NCBI GenBank assembly: GCA_026397505.1
Contig: JAPLUR010000123.1
Coordinates: 1-45,851, forward strand
Origin: Candidatus Zixiibacteriota bacterium
Lineage (GTDB): Bacteria; Zixibacteria; MSB-5A5; GN15; PGXB01
Reading direction: 5' to 3'
DNA: 45,851 nt
Shown: one piece after another, positions 7,653 through 16,053 of the stretch
Layout of the letters: each line of letters begins with the position of its first letter
Numbering within the stretch: position 1 is the first letter of the stretch
The notes under the pieces: model-generated
What the model saw: only the letters and a program-made list of their open reading frames with translations
What the model was told of the DNA's origin: nothing
Databases searched by the model: none
Program-made: the position numbers and the translations under genes

Positions 7653-8735
7653 TTATTGAGGCATTAGATTGTTATGTTTAAGATAATCAAGCCATTCGGA
7701 AACACTTTTCTGCTCGACCCAGGCCTTTACCCGGCGGAAACCCTCACCATATATTCTGTCAGGATCCTTTATCATATTTCTTATCAGGTATTCCATTTCT
7801 TTCCCCTCATATCGCTGAAGGACAAGATAGGAGGCATAATTGCAGCTTCCCTCCCGCAAAGTGTCATCCATTTCCAATGATGCATTTCGATACAGCCAAA
7901 CATGCATCAACTCATGCGCGATCCCCTGAATATAGACGCTCCTTGGCAATCCGGCGAGCATATAGATTTTATATTTTCGAGTGGTCACTGGTATTCGAGT
8001 GCCGGTCGACCGCTCATAGAAAGTATAACCGGTGACATCAGTCTTGTTCAGGCCATTAATTTTGGCCATTTTGTCTTTATCCACCAGAAGCAACGGGATA
8101 TTTTCCTCTTCAATCTCGATCCCTTTATCCCATAAAACCGCTTTAATCTGTGACATGATTTCTTTCGCCGCCGACTCGTCCATGACAGCATATTGCAGGC
8201 AAATACCGCATATCCTGCGGCCGTCAGGATAAGTCGTACCCCCCATGGAAAGGGAATCGGAAATAAACCGGAGACAGTAATCACACTGGGGAGCAGTCCC
8301 CTGATGGAATTTATGATAGCTGTTGCCCCAATCGTCGATAATATATTCTCCCTGAATCAATTCTCCGCAGAGACTGCAACGAAGAGCCACATGTTCGCGA
8401 TAACATGTATCATGATATCTCGCATTCTCATAGGTGACGTAAATCCCGTCGATTGGCTTGCCACAGTAAGCGCACAGAGGGGCAAAGAGTTCGACATGGC
8501 AGACACTGTCATAATACTGACCGTTTTCTACAAAATATGCCGCTTGTCCAATCGGGTTGCCGCATCCGGCACAGAGGAAGTGCTCAGGATGATAATATTT
8601 GCCGTCTATCGTGAGGTATGATCCCTCGGTTATATCCTTTCGGCAATAGGCACAACGTATCTGGTCGGAGGCGAAAGCTCCGCAACAGGATATGGCTATC
8701 AGAAAAGCCGCAACTAATGCTTCGCGACATCGCAT
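7653..8735 (-). CDS. Secreted LIM-domain metallopeptidase, DA1-like
   Basis: Encodes 360 residues from ATG 8735; a GTG at 8744 lies closer to the GAGGAG SD and is possible. A signal peptide spans about residues 1-23 (cut near AFASD). Paired-Cys LIM-type zinc modules follow: CAYC at 28-31 with HPEHFLCAGC, a second CAYC module with ARYHDTCYREH, then CSLC and CDYC. The C-terminal half holds the zincin motif HELMH (274-278) with a downstream glutamate in LREGSC (Glu295). That spacing matches the peptidase domain of plant DA1 proteins, where LIM and DA1-like peptidase domains also occur together. It is probably a periplasmic or extracellular zinc peptidase. The substrate is unknown. Confidence 0.82.
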   Translation of the reverse strand: MRCREALVAAFLIAISCCGAFASDQIRCAYCRKDITEGSYLTIDGKYYHPEHFLCAGCGNPIGQAAYFVENGQYYDSVCHVELFAPLCAYCGKPIDGIYVTYENARYHDTCYREHVALRCSLCGELIQGEYIIDDWGNSYHKFHQGTAPQCDYCLRFISDSLSMGGTTYPDGRRICGICLQYAVMDESAAKEIMSQIKAVLWDKGIEIEEENIPLLLVDKDKMAKINGLNKTDVTGYTFYERSTGTRIPVTTRKYKIYMLAGLPRSVYIQGIAHELMHVWLYRNASLEMDDTLREGSCNYASYLVLQRYEGKEMEYLIRNMIKDPDRIYGEGFRRVKAWVEQKSVSEWLDYLKHNNLMPQ

Positions 8736-8873
8736 TGCCGCCACACAACTCCTCAGTCGCAAATAAAAATTCTTCCAGATTATACTAATATTTATACAGC
8801 TAATTATATAAGGTGAAGCGATCAATTCCAAGAATAATTGTCCGGATGATTTTCGATAGTGGGTCTTTTTGTC

Positions 8874-8920
8874 AAAAATAAAGCATTCTCCGGCGCACCT
8901 TAATGGGACGCCGGAATGCT
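8874..8920 (-). terminator. Terminator downstream of the YceI gene
   Basis: On the minus strand, arms at 8909-8920 and 8882-8895 pair as two 6-bp helices (AGCATT/AATGCT and CCGGCG/CGCCGG) with a 2-nt bulge. TTATTTTT follows (8881 down to 8874). It is 23 nt past the YceI stop codon. Confidence 0.75.
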
Positions 8921-8942
8921 ATTCGATCAACTGGAGACAGTT

Positions 8943-9533
8943 TTATTGCTGCTTGACCGCTTCCACACTCAGGTCGATTTTTACTTCGTCTCCCACCACC
9001 AAGCCGCCGCTATCCAGAGCCTTATTCCAGGAGATACCATAATCCCGACGGTTTACTGATGTCGAGCCCTCGATTCCTATGCGAAAATTTCCCCAGGGAT
9101 CCTTGACGGTTCCCAGAAAATCAAATGTAATCGAAACTTCCTTCGTTACCCCGTGCATAATCAGCTTGCCTATCGCCACGAATCTTTCGCCCTTCTTTTC
9201 AATGCGGTCGCTTTTGAAAGTGATATTGGGAAATTTCTCAACGTCGAAGAAATCCGTGCCTTTCAAGTGCTTGTCGCGGTCGGGATTGTCGGTATTTATG
9301 CCGGCCGCCTTAATAGTGACATCGACCGACGACTTGGCCAGGTCGACAGAATCATAAATTATCGTTCCCGAGAAATCGGTAAAATTACCTTTGACATTAC
9401 TGATTACCAAATGCCTGACAGCAAAACCGATATACGAATGCACGGGATCAATTTTATAGGTGTCGGCGGCCATGGCCGTCGCAGCCATTATAAAAAAAAC
9501 CGCCGATGTGATTAAAACCTTTCTGGAAAACAT
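8943..9533 (-). CDS. YceI family periplasmic lipid-binding-like protein
   Basis: Encodes 196 residues. Three ATGs follow AAGGAGGA closely; the one at 9533 has the best spacing. A signal peptide ends near AATAMAAD. The mature protein has the YceI signatures: YKIDPVHSYIGFAVRHL at the N-terminus, NPDRDKHLKGTDFFDVEKFP in the middle, and RRDYGISWNKALDSGG near the end. YceI proteins fold as a lipocalin-like beta-barrel that binds polyisoprenoids in the periplasm, and some are induced by stress or high pH. It lies 47 nt downstream of a CDGSH protein gene and is probably cotranscribed with it. Confidence 0.93.
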   Translation of the reverse strand: MFSRKVLITSAVFFIMAATAMAADTYKIDPVHSYIGFAVRHLVISNVKGNFTDFSGTIIYDSVDLAKSSVDVTIKAAGINTDNPDRDKHLKGTDFFDVEKFPNITFKSDRIEKKGERFVAIGKLIMHGVTKEVSITFDFLGTVKDPWGNFRIGIEGSTSVNRRDYGISWNKALDSGGLVVGDEVKIDLSVEAVKQQ

Positions 9534-9580
9534 CATTTCCTCCTTCATCATATAAATAAAAATTGATTTACTTCTTGATT

Positions 9581-9826
9581 TTACTCCGGCAAAGCCTTAT
9601 GTGTTCCATCACAGTAAGGGGCGTTGCCGCTTCGCTTACACTGGCAATAGGACCTTTTCTTCTTCTCGGCGATTTTGAATTCGAGCGGCGTAAATCCGGG
9701 TAACTGCTTGTGAGAGCCGTCACAAAAAGGCTGGTTCTTTGAATGACCGCAACGGCACCAGTAATAGGTACCATGTTCTAATTCCAAAGGAATCGGGATA
9801 CGGGCAGCAATCTTGGGCTCACTCAC
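9581..9826 (-). CDS. Tandem CDGSH iron-sulfur protein
   Basis: Encodes 81 residues from GTG 9826, placed after AAGGAGATAGAATA. It carries two complete CDGSH-type motifs, C-x-C-x2-S-x3-P-x-C-D-G-(S/T)-H: Cys24, Cys26, Cys35, His39, and Cys61, Cys63, Cys72, His76. Each should bind one [2Fe-2S] cluster through three Cys and one His. The fold is the small mitoNEET-like iron-sulfur type, here in a single chain with no membrane anchor. Roles proposed for the family are electron transfer, cluster transfer or redox sensing. The neighbouring yceI gene hints at a stress setting but proves nothing. Confidence 0.93.
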   Translation of the reverse strand: MSEPKIAARIPIPLELEHGTYYWCRCGHSKNQPFCDGSHKQLPGFTPLEFKIAEKKKRSYCQCKRSGNAPYCDGTHKALPE

Positions 9827-10038
9827 TATTCTATCTCCTTCATTAAGGCAATCTACTCCAAAGGATTAATGAATTCATTGCTTTAAACCAACGATTCTCG
9901 GGCGATGTTCCCATTGGGTAGAAGGTCGGTGGATTTTTCTGTCACGCGGCCGATGCCCAGACGAAAGCATTCTCTGCCCGGCAGAATAAAACAACCACCG
10001 GGCAAGATGGGAGTCAAGTAAAAAACGAAAGTGATGGG

Positions 10039-10893
10039 TCAGAATCTGATCAGATTTCTTATATTCTGATAGATATATCTGATCTTCAGCTTCCGGTTCT
10101 TATTTTCGCCGGAAATATTTTCAATTCGGATTTTGGCATAATTGCCGTCGGCTGTTTTGATCAGGTAGCTTTCACCGGTTCTGACAGGCATTTTTTCCAC
10201 TGGTTCAACATCGATCTGAAATTGCGGGTACTGATATATATCTTTAGTTTTCCCCAGAGAGAAAATTCCCGATTTGCGCAAAAAACCATTCAAACGGTCG
10301 GGAGAGGCGATAAAGTCATAGCCGTCCTTATCGAAGAAGTAGATATCATTGGCGCTCGCATCGGCCCTGGCCGAAATTCCTCGGGCGAAAGAAAAACCAT
10401 CGTTAAGATTGGCATACCGAAAGGCCAGCACGAATTCTCCTTCAGGGCGGCAAATAACGCCTACTTCATTGGACGAGGCAGAAACATTTCCATCGGGAAA
10501 CACCGACCTCACCGAGACAAAATATTCCACCCCGTTTTCAAGGCCGTCGATTTCCATGGTCTCGAAACTGTCATTCGGGTCGGTATCGCCGGGATAGGGA
10601 GTTGCATTGAATGGTCCTATATCCGACGGCGGATTGACATAGAAGTATTTTTTTTCCAGCGGCTCGCGCAAGAGATAGATATTATACCCTGAGAGCAGGA
10701 CCGTCTCGGCGCAATTTGTAAACCATTTGAGCAAGAGTTTTTTATTGCCGGGTTTGATAGCCAGCCCCGTAGGACTGCAGGGGATACTAATTGTAATCTG
10801 TTTTTCCTCTTCCCGGACTTTACCCTTCTCGGCCGGAGGGGCACACTGCAAAAAAAGAGCAGCAAGTATAAGCAGGGACAGGATTCTTTTCAT
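10039..10893 (-). CDS. Lipoprotein with fibronectin type III-like domain
   Basis: Encodes 284 residues. Its ATG overlaps the stop of the upstream M24 peptidase gene (ATGA), showing translational coupling. The lipobox is LFLQC (Cys17). Residues about 40-140 read as an FN3-like domain: PTGLAIKPGNKKLLLKW, then SGYNIYLL, then NGVEYFVSVRSV and NVSASSNEVGV. The C-terminal half is beta-rich and unrecognised. It is the last gene of the smpB operon. A structural or binding role in the envelope is likely, but there is no direct link to its operon partners. Confidence 0.75.
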   Translation of the reverse strand: MKRILSLLILAALFLQCAPPAEKGKVREEEKQITISIPCSPTGLAIKPGNKKLLLKWFTNCAETVLLSGYNIYLLREPLEKKYFYVNPPSDIGPFNATPYPGDTDPNDSFETMEIDGLENGVEYFVSVRSVFPDGNVSASSNEVGVICRPEGEFVLAFRYANLNDGFSFARGISARADASANDIYFFDKDGYDFIASPDRLNGFLRKSGIFSLGKTKDIYQYPQFQIDVEPVEKMPVRTGESYLIKTADGNYAKIRIENISGENKNRKLKIRYIYQNIRNLIRF

Positions 10894-11993
10894 AGAACGA
10901 TCAATTCGGTCTGTCGCGGGCAGAGAAACTTGCCCCCCTCTCTGGTAACCGCCAGATCCTCCTCCAGACCGACATACCCGATCCCCGCCAGTTCTATTCC
11001 CAGCTCCACCGTAAAAACATTCCCTTCTTCCAGTGGAATCATCGGGGTGTCACCGTATCTTTTCCATCTGGGACCGATGATGGCGGCGCCATCATGAACC
11101 GACCGTCCGATCTGATGCCCCAGTGCGTGCTGATATTCCACGTAACCGTTCTCTTTAAGCATCTTCCTGGCCACCGCATCAATCCGGTAGCCTTTGGCGC
11201 CCGGCCTGTAGAGCAGGGATGTCGCGTCAATTACGTCGCGAACTTTATTAAAAGCCGCCCCCAATTTCGCGGGCGGAGTCATCTCGTTTTTCTTTCTCAC
11301 ATAGGCCAGCCTTTGAATGTCAGAGCAATATCCCTCCAGTCTGGCGCCGAAATCTATATGGAGCAGATCTCCCGGTTCCAAAATCGCCTCGGTGGGGTGG
11401 CCATGTCCGGGACTGGTCTTAGCCCCGGCGTTGACAATCGTCTCGAAGGAGTTGACCGCGCCCAATTTGGCAATATTGGTATCAATGATTCCGGCAATCT
11501 CCTTTTCGGTCATCCCGGCCTTAATCTCCTTCAATGATTTATTCCAGCAGTCGGCGGCCAGAAAGGCTGCCGATGATATCAGGTTGATTTCCTCTTTGGT
11601 CTTCCTGCCGCGGAGAAGCGACATAAATTCTTCCGACGAGACAAATCGTTTGGGGTAGATAGTCCCTTTCAAATATTCACTCAGCAGAAGAAACATCCCG
11701 TGTGTGATACCATCGGCGGCATCATTGTCACGCGAGAAATTGAGCGCGATACTTCGGGGATTGATTTTCTTTATGATTTTCTGAATTTCCTTGCCGCAGT
11801 CCTGAACATATATCGTTTCCCCCTTGCGGGTGAAGAAAAAGGCCGACTGCCAGACAATATTATGGCCTACCACCAGCGGCAGGGTCGGGTCGGCCATCAT
11901 GTCCGATTCGCGGCAGAATATGATCCACAAATCAATATCCAGTTCATCAAGAATCTCGATGGCCTGCTCTATTTTGGCTTTTACCAAATCCAT
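10890..11993 (-). CDS. M24 family metallopeptidase (Xaa-Pro aminopeptidase-like)
   Basis: Encodes 367 residues from ATG 11993, after GGA in the end of rmuC; ATG 12008 also fits. The N-terminal half is a creatinase-like domain (DLWIIFCRESDMMADPTLP). The C-terminal pita-bread domain carries the metal ligands in order: two Asp in HIDFGARLEGYCSDIQR, His in HALGHQIGRSVHD, Glu in FTVELGIE and Glu in VGLEEDLAV. It is expected to cleave N-terminal residues from Xaa-Pro peptides in the cytoplasm with two metal ions. The start lies 4 nt past the rmuC stop codon. A role in peptide turnover is the simplest reading. Confidence 0.88.
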   Translation of the reverse strand: MDLVKAKIEQAIEILDELDIDLWIIFCRESDMMADPTLPLVVGHNIVWQSAFFFTRKGETIYVQDCGKEIQKIIKKINPRSIALNFSRDNDAADGITHGMFLLLSEYLKGTIYPKRFVSSEEFMSLLRGRKTKEEINLISSAAFLAADCWNKSLKEIKAGMTEKEIAGIIDTNIAKLGAVNSFETIVNAGAKTSPGHGHPTEAILEPGDLLHIDFGARLEGYCSDIQRLAYVRKKNEMTPPAKLGAAFNKVRDVIDATSLLYRPGAKGYRIDAVARKMLKENGYVEYQHALGHQIGRSVHDGAAIIGPRWKRYGDTPMIPLEEGNVFTVELGIELAGIGYVGLEEDLAVTREGGKFLCPRQTELIVL

Positions 11994-11997
11994 AATT

Positions 11998-13185
11998 TTA
12001 CATTCCATTATTGGAGTGGTTATTTTTGAAGGAATCTGCCGTCCCATTCGGAGTTGGGCCGGAAAGCTCGCGCTCCGAAAGCTCTCTCTGCCGTGCAAGC
12101 TGCTCAATCTGTTGCAGCGGCTTTTCCAGCTGATTGCGGCGGGTGGTGACCAGAGCCAAGTATTCGCTCTGCAACTCCTCGATTTTCTTGCCCATCTTCT
12201 CCATACCTTTCAGGTAGCTGTCCCACTGCTTATAGAAACTGTTCATCAGTTCCAGTATCTTATGCGCGGAACGCTCTAGGTTGAAGTTGTCGATTGATTG
12301 CCGTATTATGGCCAGCATGGCATAGAGCGTCCAGGGGGAACAGAGTATCACCCGCGACTTCAGCGCATCATCCATAAAAGTGGAATCGTTCTCCATGATA
12401 AACGCATAGGCCTGCTCCAGAGGAATGAAGACAATCGCAAAATCGAGAGTGTTGGCATCGGTATTAATATAATCCCGGGAGGTCACCTGCTTGATCATGT
12501 TGCGAGCATCTTTGAAGAATTGATTCTTGTAGCCCTGACGCACCCCTTCGTTGGTCTCCTCGAGATACCTTTTAAAATTATCGAGTGGGAATTTTACATC
12601 CATGTTGATTATCTTATTGTTGGACAGGATGAATGTGAAATCGGGGCGGCCGGAGGAGGATGACAGGGTTTTCTGTGAAATGTAGTTGATTCCTTCCTCC
12701 ATTCCTACCATTCGCAGTATGTCGTCGGCAATCCGCTGGCCCCAGAGCCCACGCTGCCGTGAATCGGAGAGGATGGTATTCAATTTGCCGGTTACTTCCT
12801 GAAGCCGGGCTGTCTGCTCGGAATTGGTTTGAAGTCCCTTACTGAGGGCGCCGAATTTTTGATCCCGGTCTTTTTCAAAAGCCGCTATAAGATTCCCCAC
12901 TTTTTCCATTTCGGCTTTCATCTGCTGAAGGGTACTGTCAATCAGCTCTTTCTTGGCCGCCAGCTCCTGAGTATTGGTCTGAGTTTCCTTCGAAAGACGT
13001 TCCTTGGCCAGCTTCAGGAACTGGTCGGTATTCTGCGAGAGAGCTTCCAGAGAGGCTCTGCTGAACGAATCCTGAATCTTGACCAGGACATCACTTTCTA
13101 TGCGACGGGAGAAAATTCTAACCACAACATATACAGTGACAGGGATGACAATAACCATAACGGCAACAGCGATAAAAATACTCAT
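11998..13185 (-). CDS. rmuC: RmuC-type DNA recombination protein
   Basis: Encodes 395 residues. One N-terminal hydrophobic helix (about 3-24) is followed by a long coiled coil (about 30-140, rich in Gln/Glu/Leu/Lys). The conserved RmuC core has RGLWGQRIADDILRMVGMEEG, SSGRPDFTFIL and NMDVKFPLDNFKRY. The PDFT...DVKFP segment is the PD-(D/E)xK-type nuclease-fold region of the family. A second coiled coil lies near the C-terminus. RmuC limits inversion at short inverted repeats, and other reports link it to phage resistance. It starts 3 nt after the murI stop codon. Confidence 0.93.
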   Translation of the reverse strand: MSIFIAVAVMVIVIPVTVYVVVRIFSRRIESDVLVKIQDSFSRASLEALSQNTDQFLKLAKERLSKETQTNTQELAAKKELIDSTLQQMKAEMEKVGNLIAAFEKDRDQKFGALSKGLQTNSEQTARLQEVTGKLNTILSDSRQRGLWGQRIADDILRMVGMEEGINYISQKTLSSSSGRPDFTFILSNNKIINMDVKFPLDNFKRYLEETNEGVRQGYKNQFFKDARNMIKQVTSRDYINTDANTLDFAIVFIPLEQAYAFIMENDSTFMDDALKSRVILCSPWTLYAMLAIIRQSIDNFNLERSAHKILELMNSFYKQWDSYLKGMEKMGKKIEELQSEYLALVTTRRNQLEKPLQQIEQLARQRELSERELSGPTPNGTADSFKNNHSNNGM

Positions 13186-13188
13186 TCC

Positions 13189-14013
13189 TTAGTACCTCGT
13201 AATGTCGACTCGGGTAATATTATTGACATGGCGTCCCATGAACTGCCCCACCAGTTGCGAAAATCGATCCGGAACATCGGAAACATAAAATTTGAGGAAT
13301 GCTCCCTCGGTTCCGGACCGAAGTAGATTTTTCAAGGAAAGAACGGCGGCCACCTCGCGGGCGGTTTCCTCAGCCGAATCAATCAACCGCACCTTCGGCC
13401 CAACGACTTTACCGATAATCTTTTTCAGTAAGGGATAGTGGGTGCATCCCAGAACAAGGGTGTCAATATCAACATCAACAAGGGTCTTGAGATAATCGCG
13501 GGCAATCAATTCGGTCGCTTCCTTCTCAATGTATCCTTCCTCTACCAGCGGGACAAACAGGGGACAGGCAAGAGAGAAGACCTTGATTTTATCGTTGCGT
13601 CCGTGAATCGCTCTTACATAGCTGTCCGACCCGATCGTCGCCACCGTCCCGATAATTCCCACGCGACTGTTGCGGGTTTGATTAACCGCCGCCTTAGCGC
13701 CCGGCTCGATAACACCCAGAATATCAGTGTTAAATTCGTGGCGAACAGTCTCCAAAGCGACCGCCGAAGCCGAATTGCAAGCAGCCACAATGTACTTTAC
13801 CTTATGCTCGAGAAGGAAACTAATATCCTGTCGGGTAAATTGGGTGATGATCTCTTTGGAACGACCGCCGTATGGAGTCCGGCCGACATCTCCGAAATAG
13901 ACTATATTCTCGCCGGGGAGAAGTTTGATTATCTCCGCCACGACCGTCAGTCCGCCTACGCCCGAATCGAAAATCCCTATCGGTCTATTCTGAATGGCAT
14001 CTTCCATCATCAT
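13189..14013 (-). CDS. murI: Glutamate racemase
   Basis: Encodes 274 residues. MurI makes D-glutamate from L-glutamate for peptidoglycan precursors. The N-terminal IGIFDSGVGGLTV, YFGDVGRTPYGGRS, first catalytic cysteine in VAACNSASAVA and second in LGCTHYPLL are all present. Three consecutive ATGs (14013, 14010, 14007) are possible starts; the first overlaps the amidase stop (ATGATGATGG). It sits between a wall amidase and rmuC, consistent with a cell-wall operon. Confidence 0.95.
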   Translation of the reverse strand: MMMEDAIQNRPIGIFDSGVGGLTVVAEIIKLLPGENIVYFGDVGRTPYGGRSKEIITQFTRQDISFLLEHKVKYIVAACNSASAVALETVRHEFNTDILGVIEPGAKAAVNQTRNSRVGIIGTVATIGSDSYVRAIHGRNDKIKVFSLACPLFVPLVEEGYIEKEATELIARDYLKTLVDVDIDTLVLGCTHYPLLKKIIGKVVGPKVRLIDSAEETAREVAAVLSLKNLLRSGTEGAFLKFYVSDVPDRFSQLVGQFMGRHVNNITRVDITRY

Positions 14014-15497
14014 CTACTCTCATATTTGGCTTTTAATTTTTTTAGTCCCTCGTAAATAGACCTGGCCATCTGCTCCCGGTACTCTTTGTTGTTGAGCAGT
14101 TTTTCGTCCTCGCGATTGGTGATAAAGGCGGTCTCCACCAGTACCGATGGCATATAAACGCCGTTGAGAACAAAGAAACCGGCCTGGTCGATGCCCCGAT
14201 TGGATGTTTCCGATACCGAACGCCGTAGCTCCTTTTCCATCATGGCCGCCAGATCGGATGACTCGGTCTGAAATTCCGTCTGTATCATATCGCTCAAAAT
14301 GTAGCTCAAATTATCTTTCCCTTCTTCGGAGCGAGTCCTCTTTTCAGCCAGAAACGGGGCATTTTCCAGCTGGGCCGCCGCCCGCGCCGAATCATTCTTG
14401 GCCGGCGCCAGGAAAAAAACCTGGAAGCCACGCACCCCTCGCTTTATCGAGGCATTGGCATGAATGGAAACAAATATGTCCCCTTTGGATCTGTTAGCCA
14501 TGTCGGCGCGCTCTTTCAGCGAGACATTAATGTCTTTGTCTCGAGTCATGTAAGCTACGAAAAGCTTGTCTTTTCGTATCAGCTTGGCCAAACGCCGTGC
14601 AATATCCAGAACGATTTCCTTCTCCCTGGTGGATTTGGGTCCGATAGCACCGTAATCTGTCCCGCCATGGCCGGGATCAATTATCACCCGGTCAATCAAT
14701 TTATCCGGGCCGACCGGTCCCGGCCCTCCGGGCGCTAAAGCGGCGGCTGATGTATCCAACAGCGAAATCTGAATTCTGACCGGATTGGATTGGAGACGAT
14801 GAGTATATTTGCCGATATCCCTTTTGAATCGCATTGATATCTGTGCCGAATTTTCAAACTGAAATGCATTCAGATCAAGGAGAAGAGAACTCGATTTATG
14901 TGATAATATCTGCCGCTGATTAATCTTACCGCCTGCAATCGTAACATTAATCCAGTTTCCTTCGGAGGTGAATAATTCATATTCCTTGGGTTCGTTGAGG
15001 AATATCTCGATCAGCAAGCCATTGGCCTTGGGAGCTAAGTCGATATCAGTGACATTGTACCGCTCGGAATTAACCTTTACCGATCTCCGCCCGGAATCCC
15101 AGGCAATATGCTCCTGGCGAACGTTATCGAGGAAAGGAAAGAATGTCTGGGCGGGAAGATACAGCTGGCCGTCTTTCAATTTCGCCGCATAGGTCAGGTT
15201 TTTAACCGAATCATCCACGCGGAAATAGGGTGAGCCGGGAAAGAAAATCATCCGATGATAATCAGTAACAAATAATATCGAAAGGCCTACCTCCTCCCAG
15301 GAGAGCCTCTCTCCCAGAAGTCCGGCCATCTGCGACATTGAAAAATAGACGATACTGTTATTTTCCAGAAAGTAGTCTATTTTTTCCAGTCCGCCGGGCA
15401 TCTGAACCGACAACTCCTGGGCCATCAGACAAGGTGTCAGAAAGAGCACTGCGATTAGAATCATCCGGGCAAGCATATTCGATATCATGTTTCTCAT
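14010..15497 (-). CDS. N-acetylmuramoyl-L-alanine amidase (AmiC-type)
   Basis: Encodes 495 residues. The signal peptide ends near PCLMAQ. Residues about 28-135 form a copper-amine-oxidase-N-like domain (SMSQMAGLLGERLSW, LYLPAQTFFPFLD). An AMIN-like domain follows to about residue 240, then a Pro/Gly linker. The catalytic Amidase_3 domain has zinc ligands in IDPGHGGTDYGA (His), EKEIVLDIA (Glu), and SIHANAS (His), with the catalytic Glu in VETAFITN. It cleaves the lactyl-amide bond of peptidoglycan in the periplasm, typically in cell separation. An insertion between the last two zinc motifs may be the regulatory helix of division amidases. Start and stop overlap both neighbours. Confidence 0.92.
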   Translation of the reverse strand: MRNMISNMLARMILIAVLFLTPCLMAQELSVQMPGGLEKIDYFLENNSIVYFSMSQMAGLLGERLSWEEVGLSILFVTDYHRMIFFPGSPYFRVDDSVKNLTYAAKLKDGQLYLPAQTFFPFLDNVRQEHIAWDSGRRSVKVNSERYNVTDIDLAPKANGLLIEIFLNEPKEYELFTSEGNWINVTIAGGKINQRQILSHKSSSLLLDLNAFQFENSAQISMRFKRDIGKYTHRLQSNPVRIQISLLDTSAAALAPGGPGPVGPDKLIDRVIIDPGHGGTDYGAIGPKSTREKEIVLDIARRLAKLIRKDKLFVAYMTRDKDINVSLKERADMANRSKGDIFVSIHANASIKRGVRGFQVFFLAPAKNDSARAAAQLENAPFLAEKRTRSEEGKDNLSYILSDMIQTEFQTESSDLAAMMEKELRRSVSETSNRGIDQAGFFVLNGVYMPSVLVETAFITNREDEKLLNNKEYREQMARSIYEGLKKLKAKYESR

Positions 15498-15964
15498 TTA
15501 TTTCTCCGACGAACGGCTCTTTCGATTGCCCTATCGGCCTCCTGTTTGGCGGTTCTTTCCCGCTTGTCGTACATCTTACGCCCCCGTGCCGTGGCCAGTT
15601 CGATTTTCACATAAGGTCCTTTAAAATAAATTCTCAGCGGTATAAGTGTAAGTCCTTTTTCCGCAGTAGCGGTATAGAGGCGCCCAATCTCTCTTTTATG
15701 AAGAAGCAGCCGCCTCGGACGGGTCGGGTCATGGGTATCCCGACCGGATTGCTCATAAGGAGAAATATGCAAATTGAAAAGAATCACCTCGCCATCCTCG
15801 ACCGAGGCATAGCTGTCTGAAAGATTCACTTTCCCCTCCCGCAGAGCTTTCACCTCGGTGCCTCGCAGAGAGATACCTGCTTCCCGTTTCTCCAGAATTT
15901 CATAATCACGAAAGGCTTTGCGATTGGTGACAACATTCTTTTCTTTTGGATCTTTTTCCCGCAT
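15494..15964 (-). CDS. smpB: SsrA-binding protein SmpB
   Basis: Encodes 156 residues, the usual length. Family blocks are VTNRKAFRDYEILEKREAG, LRGTEVKALREGKVNL and, near the end, GRKMYDKRERTAKQEADR, the basic tail that enters the decoding centre. SmpB binds tmRNA and carries it to stalled ribosomes. The ATG at 15964 has no SD, and the predicted -10 box lies only 7 nt upstream, so the mRNA may be leaderless. It is the first gene of a six-gene operon and overlaps the amidase gene by 4 nt. No tmRNA gene was seen in the window. Confidence 0.96.
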   Translation of the reverse strand: MREKDPKEKNVVTNRKAFRDYEILEKREAGISLRGTEVKALREGKVNLSDSYASVEDGEVILFNLHISPYEQSGRDTHDPTRPRRLLLHKREIGRLYTATAEKGLTLIPLRIYFKGPYVKIELATARGRKMYDKRERTAKQEADRAIERAVRRRNK

Positions 15965-15971
15965 GGCGATT

Positions 15972-16023
15972 AATATAGATTTATATCATACCCGTTGCAA
16001 TTACTTTATTGTCTCCATATTAT
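15972..16023. promoter_or_regulatory. Divergent promoter pair sharing one -35 box
   Basis: The palindromic hexamer TTGCAA (15995-16000) serves as -35 in both directions. Leftward, 17 nt separates it from TATATT (plus-strand 15972-15977) before smpB. Rightward, 17 nt separates it from TATTAT (16018-16023) before the nitrilase gene. Both fit the sigma-70 layout, but two polymerases could not bind at once. Confidence 0.5.
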
Positions 16024-16053
16024 AGTCATGCGCAGGCCTGTGAGGATCTTATT

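Noticed and set aside
9883-10027. A minus-strand frame reading like an aminotransferase tail (GGCFILPGRECFRLGIGR)
   Set aside because: About 48 codons with no start, SD or upstream domain; the likeness is too weak to call a pseudogene. A 7-bp hairpin (9975-10004) in it lacks a T-run.
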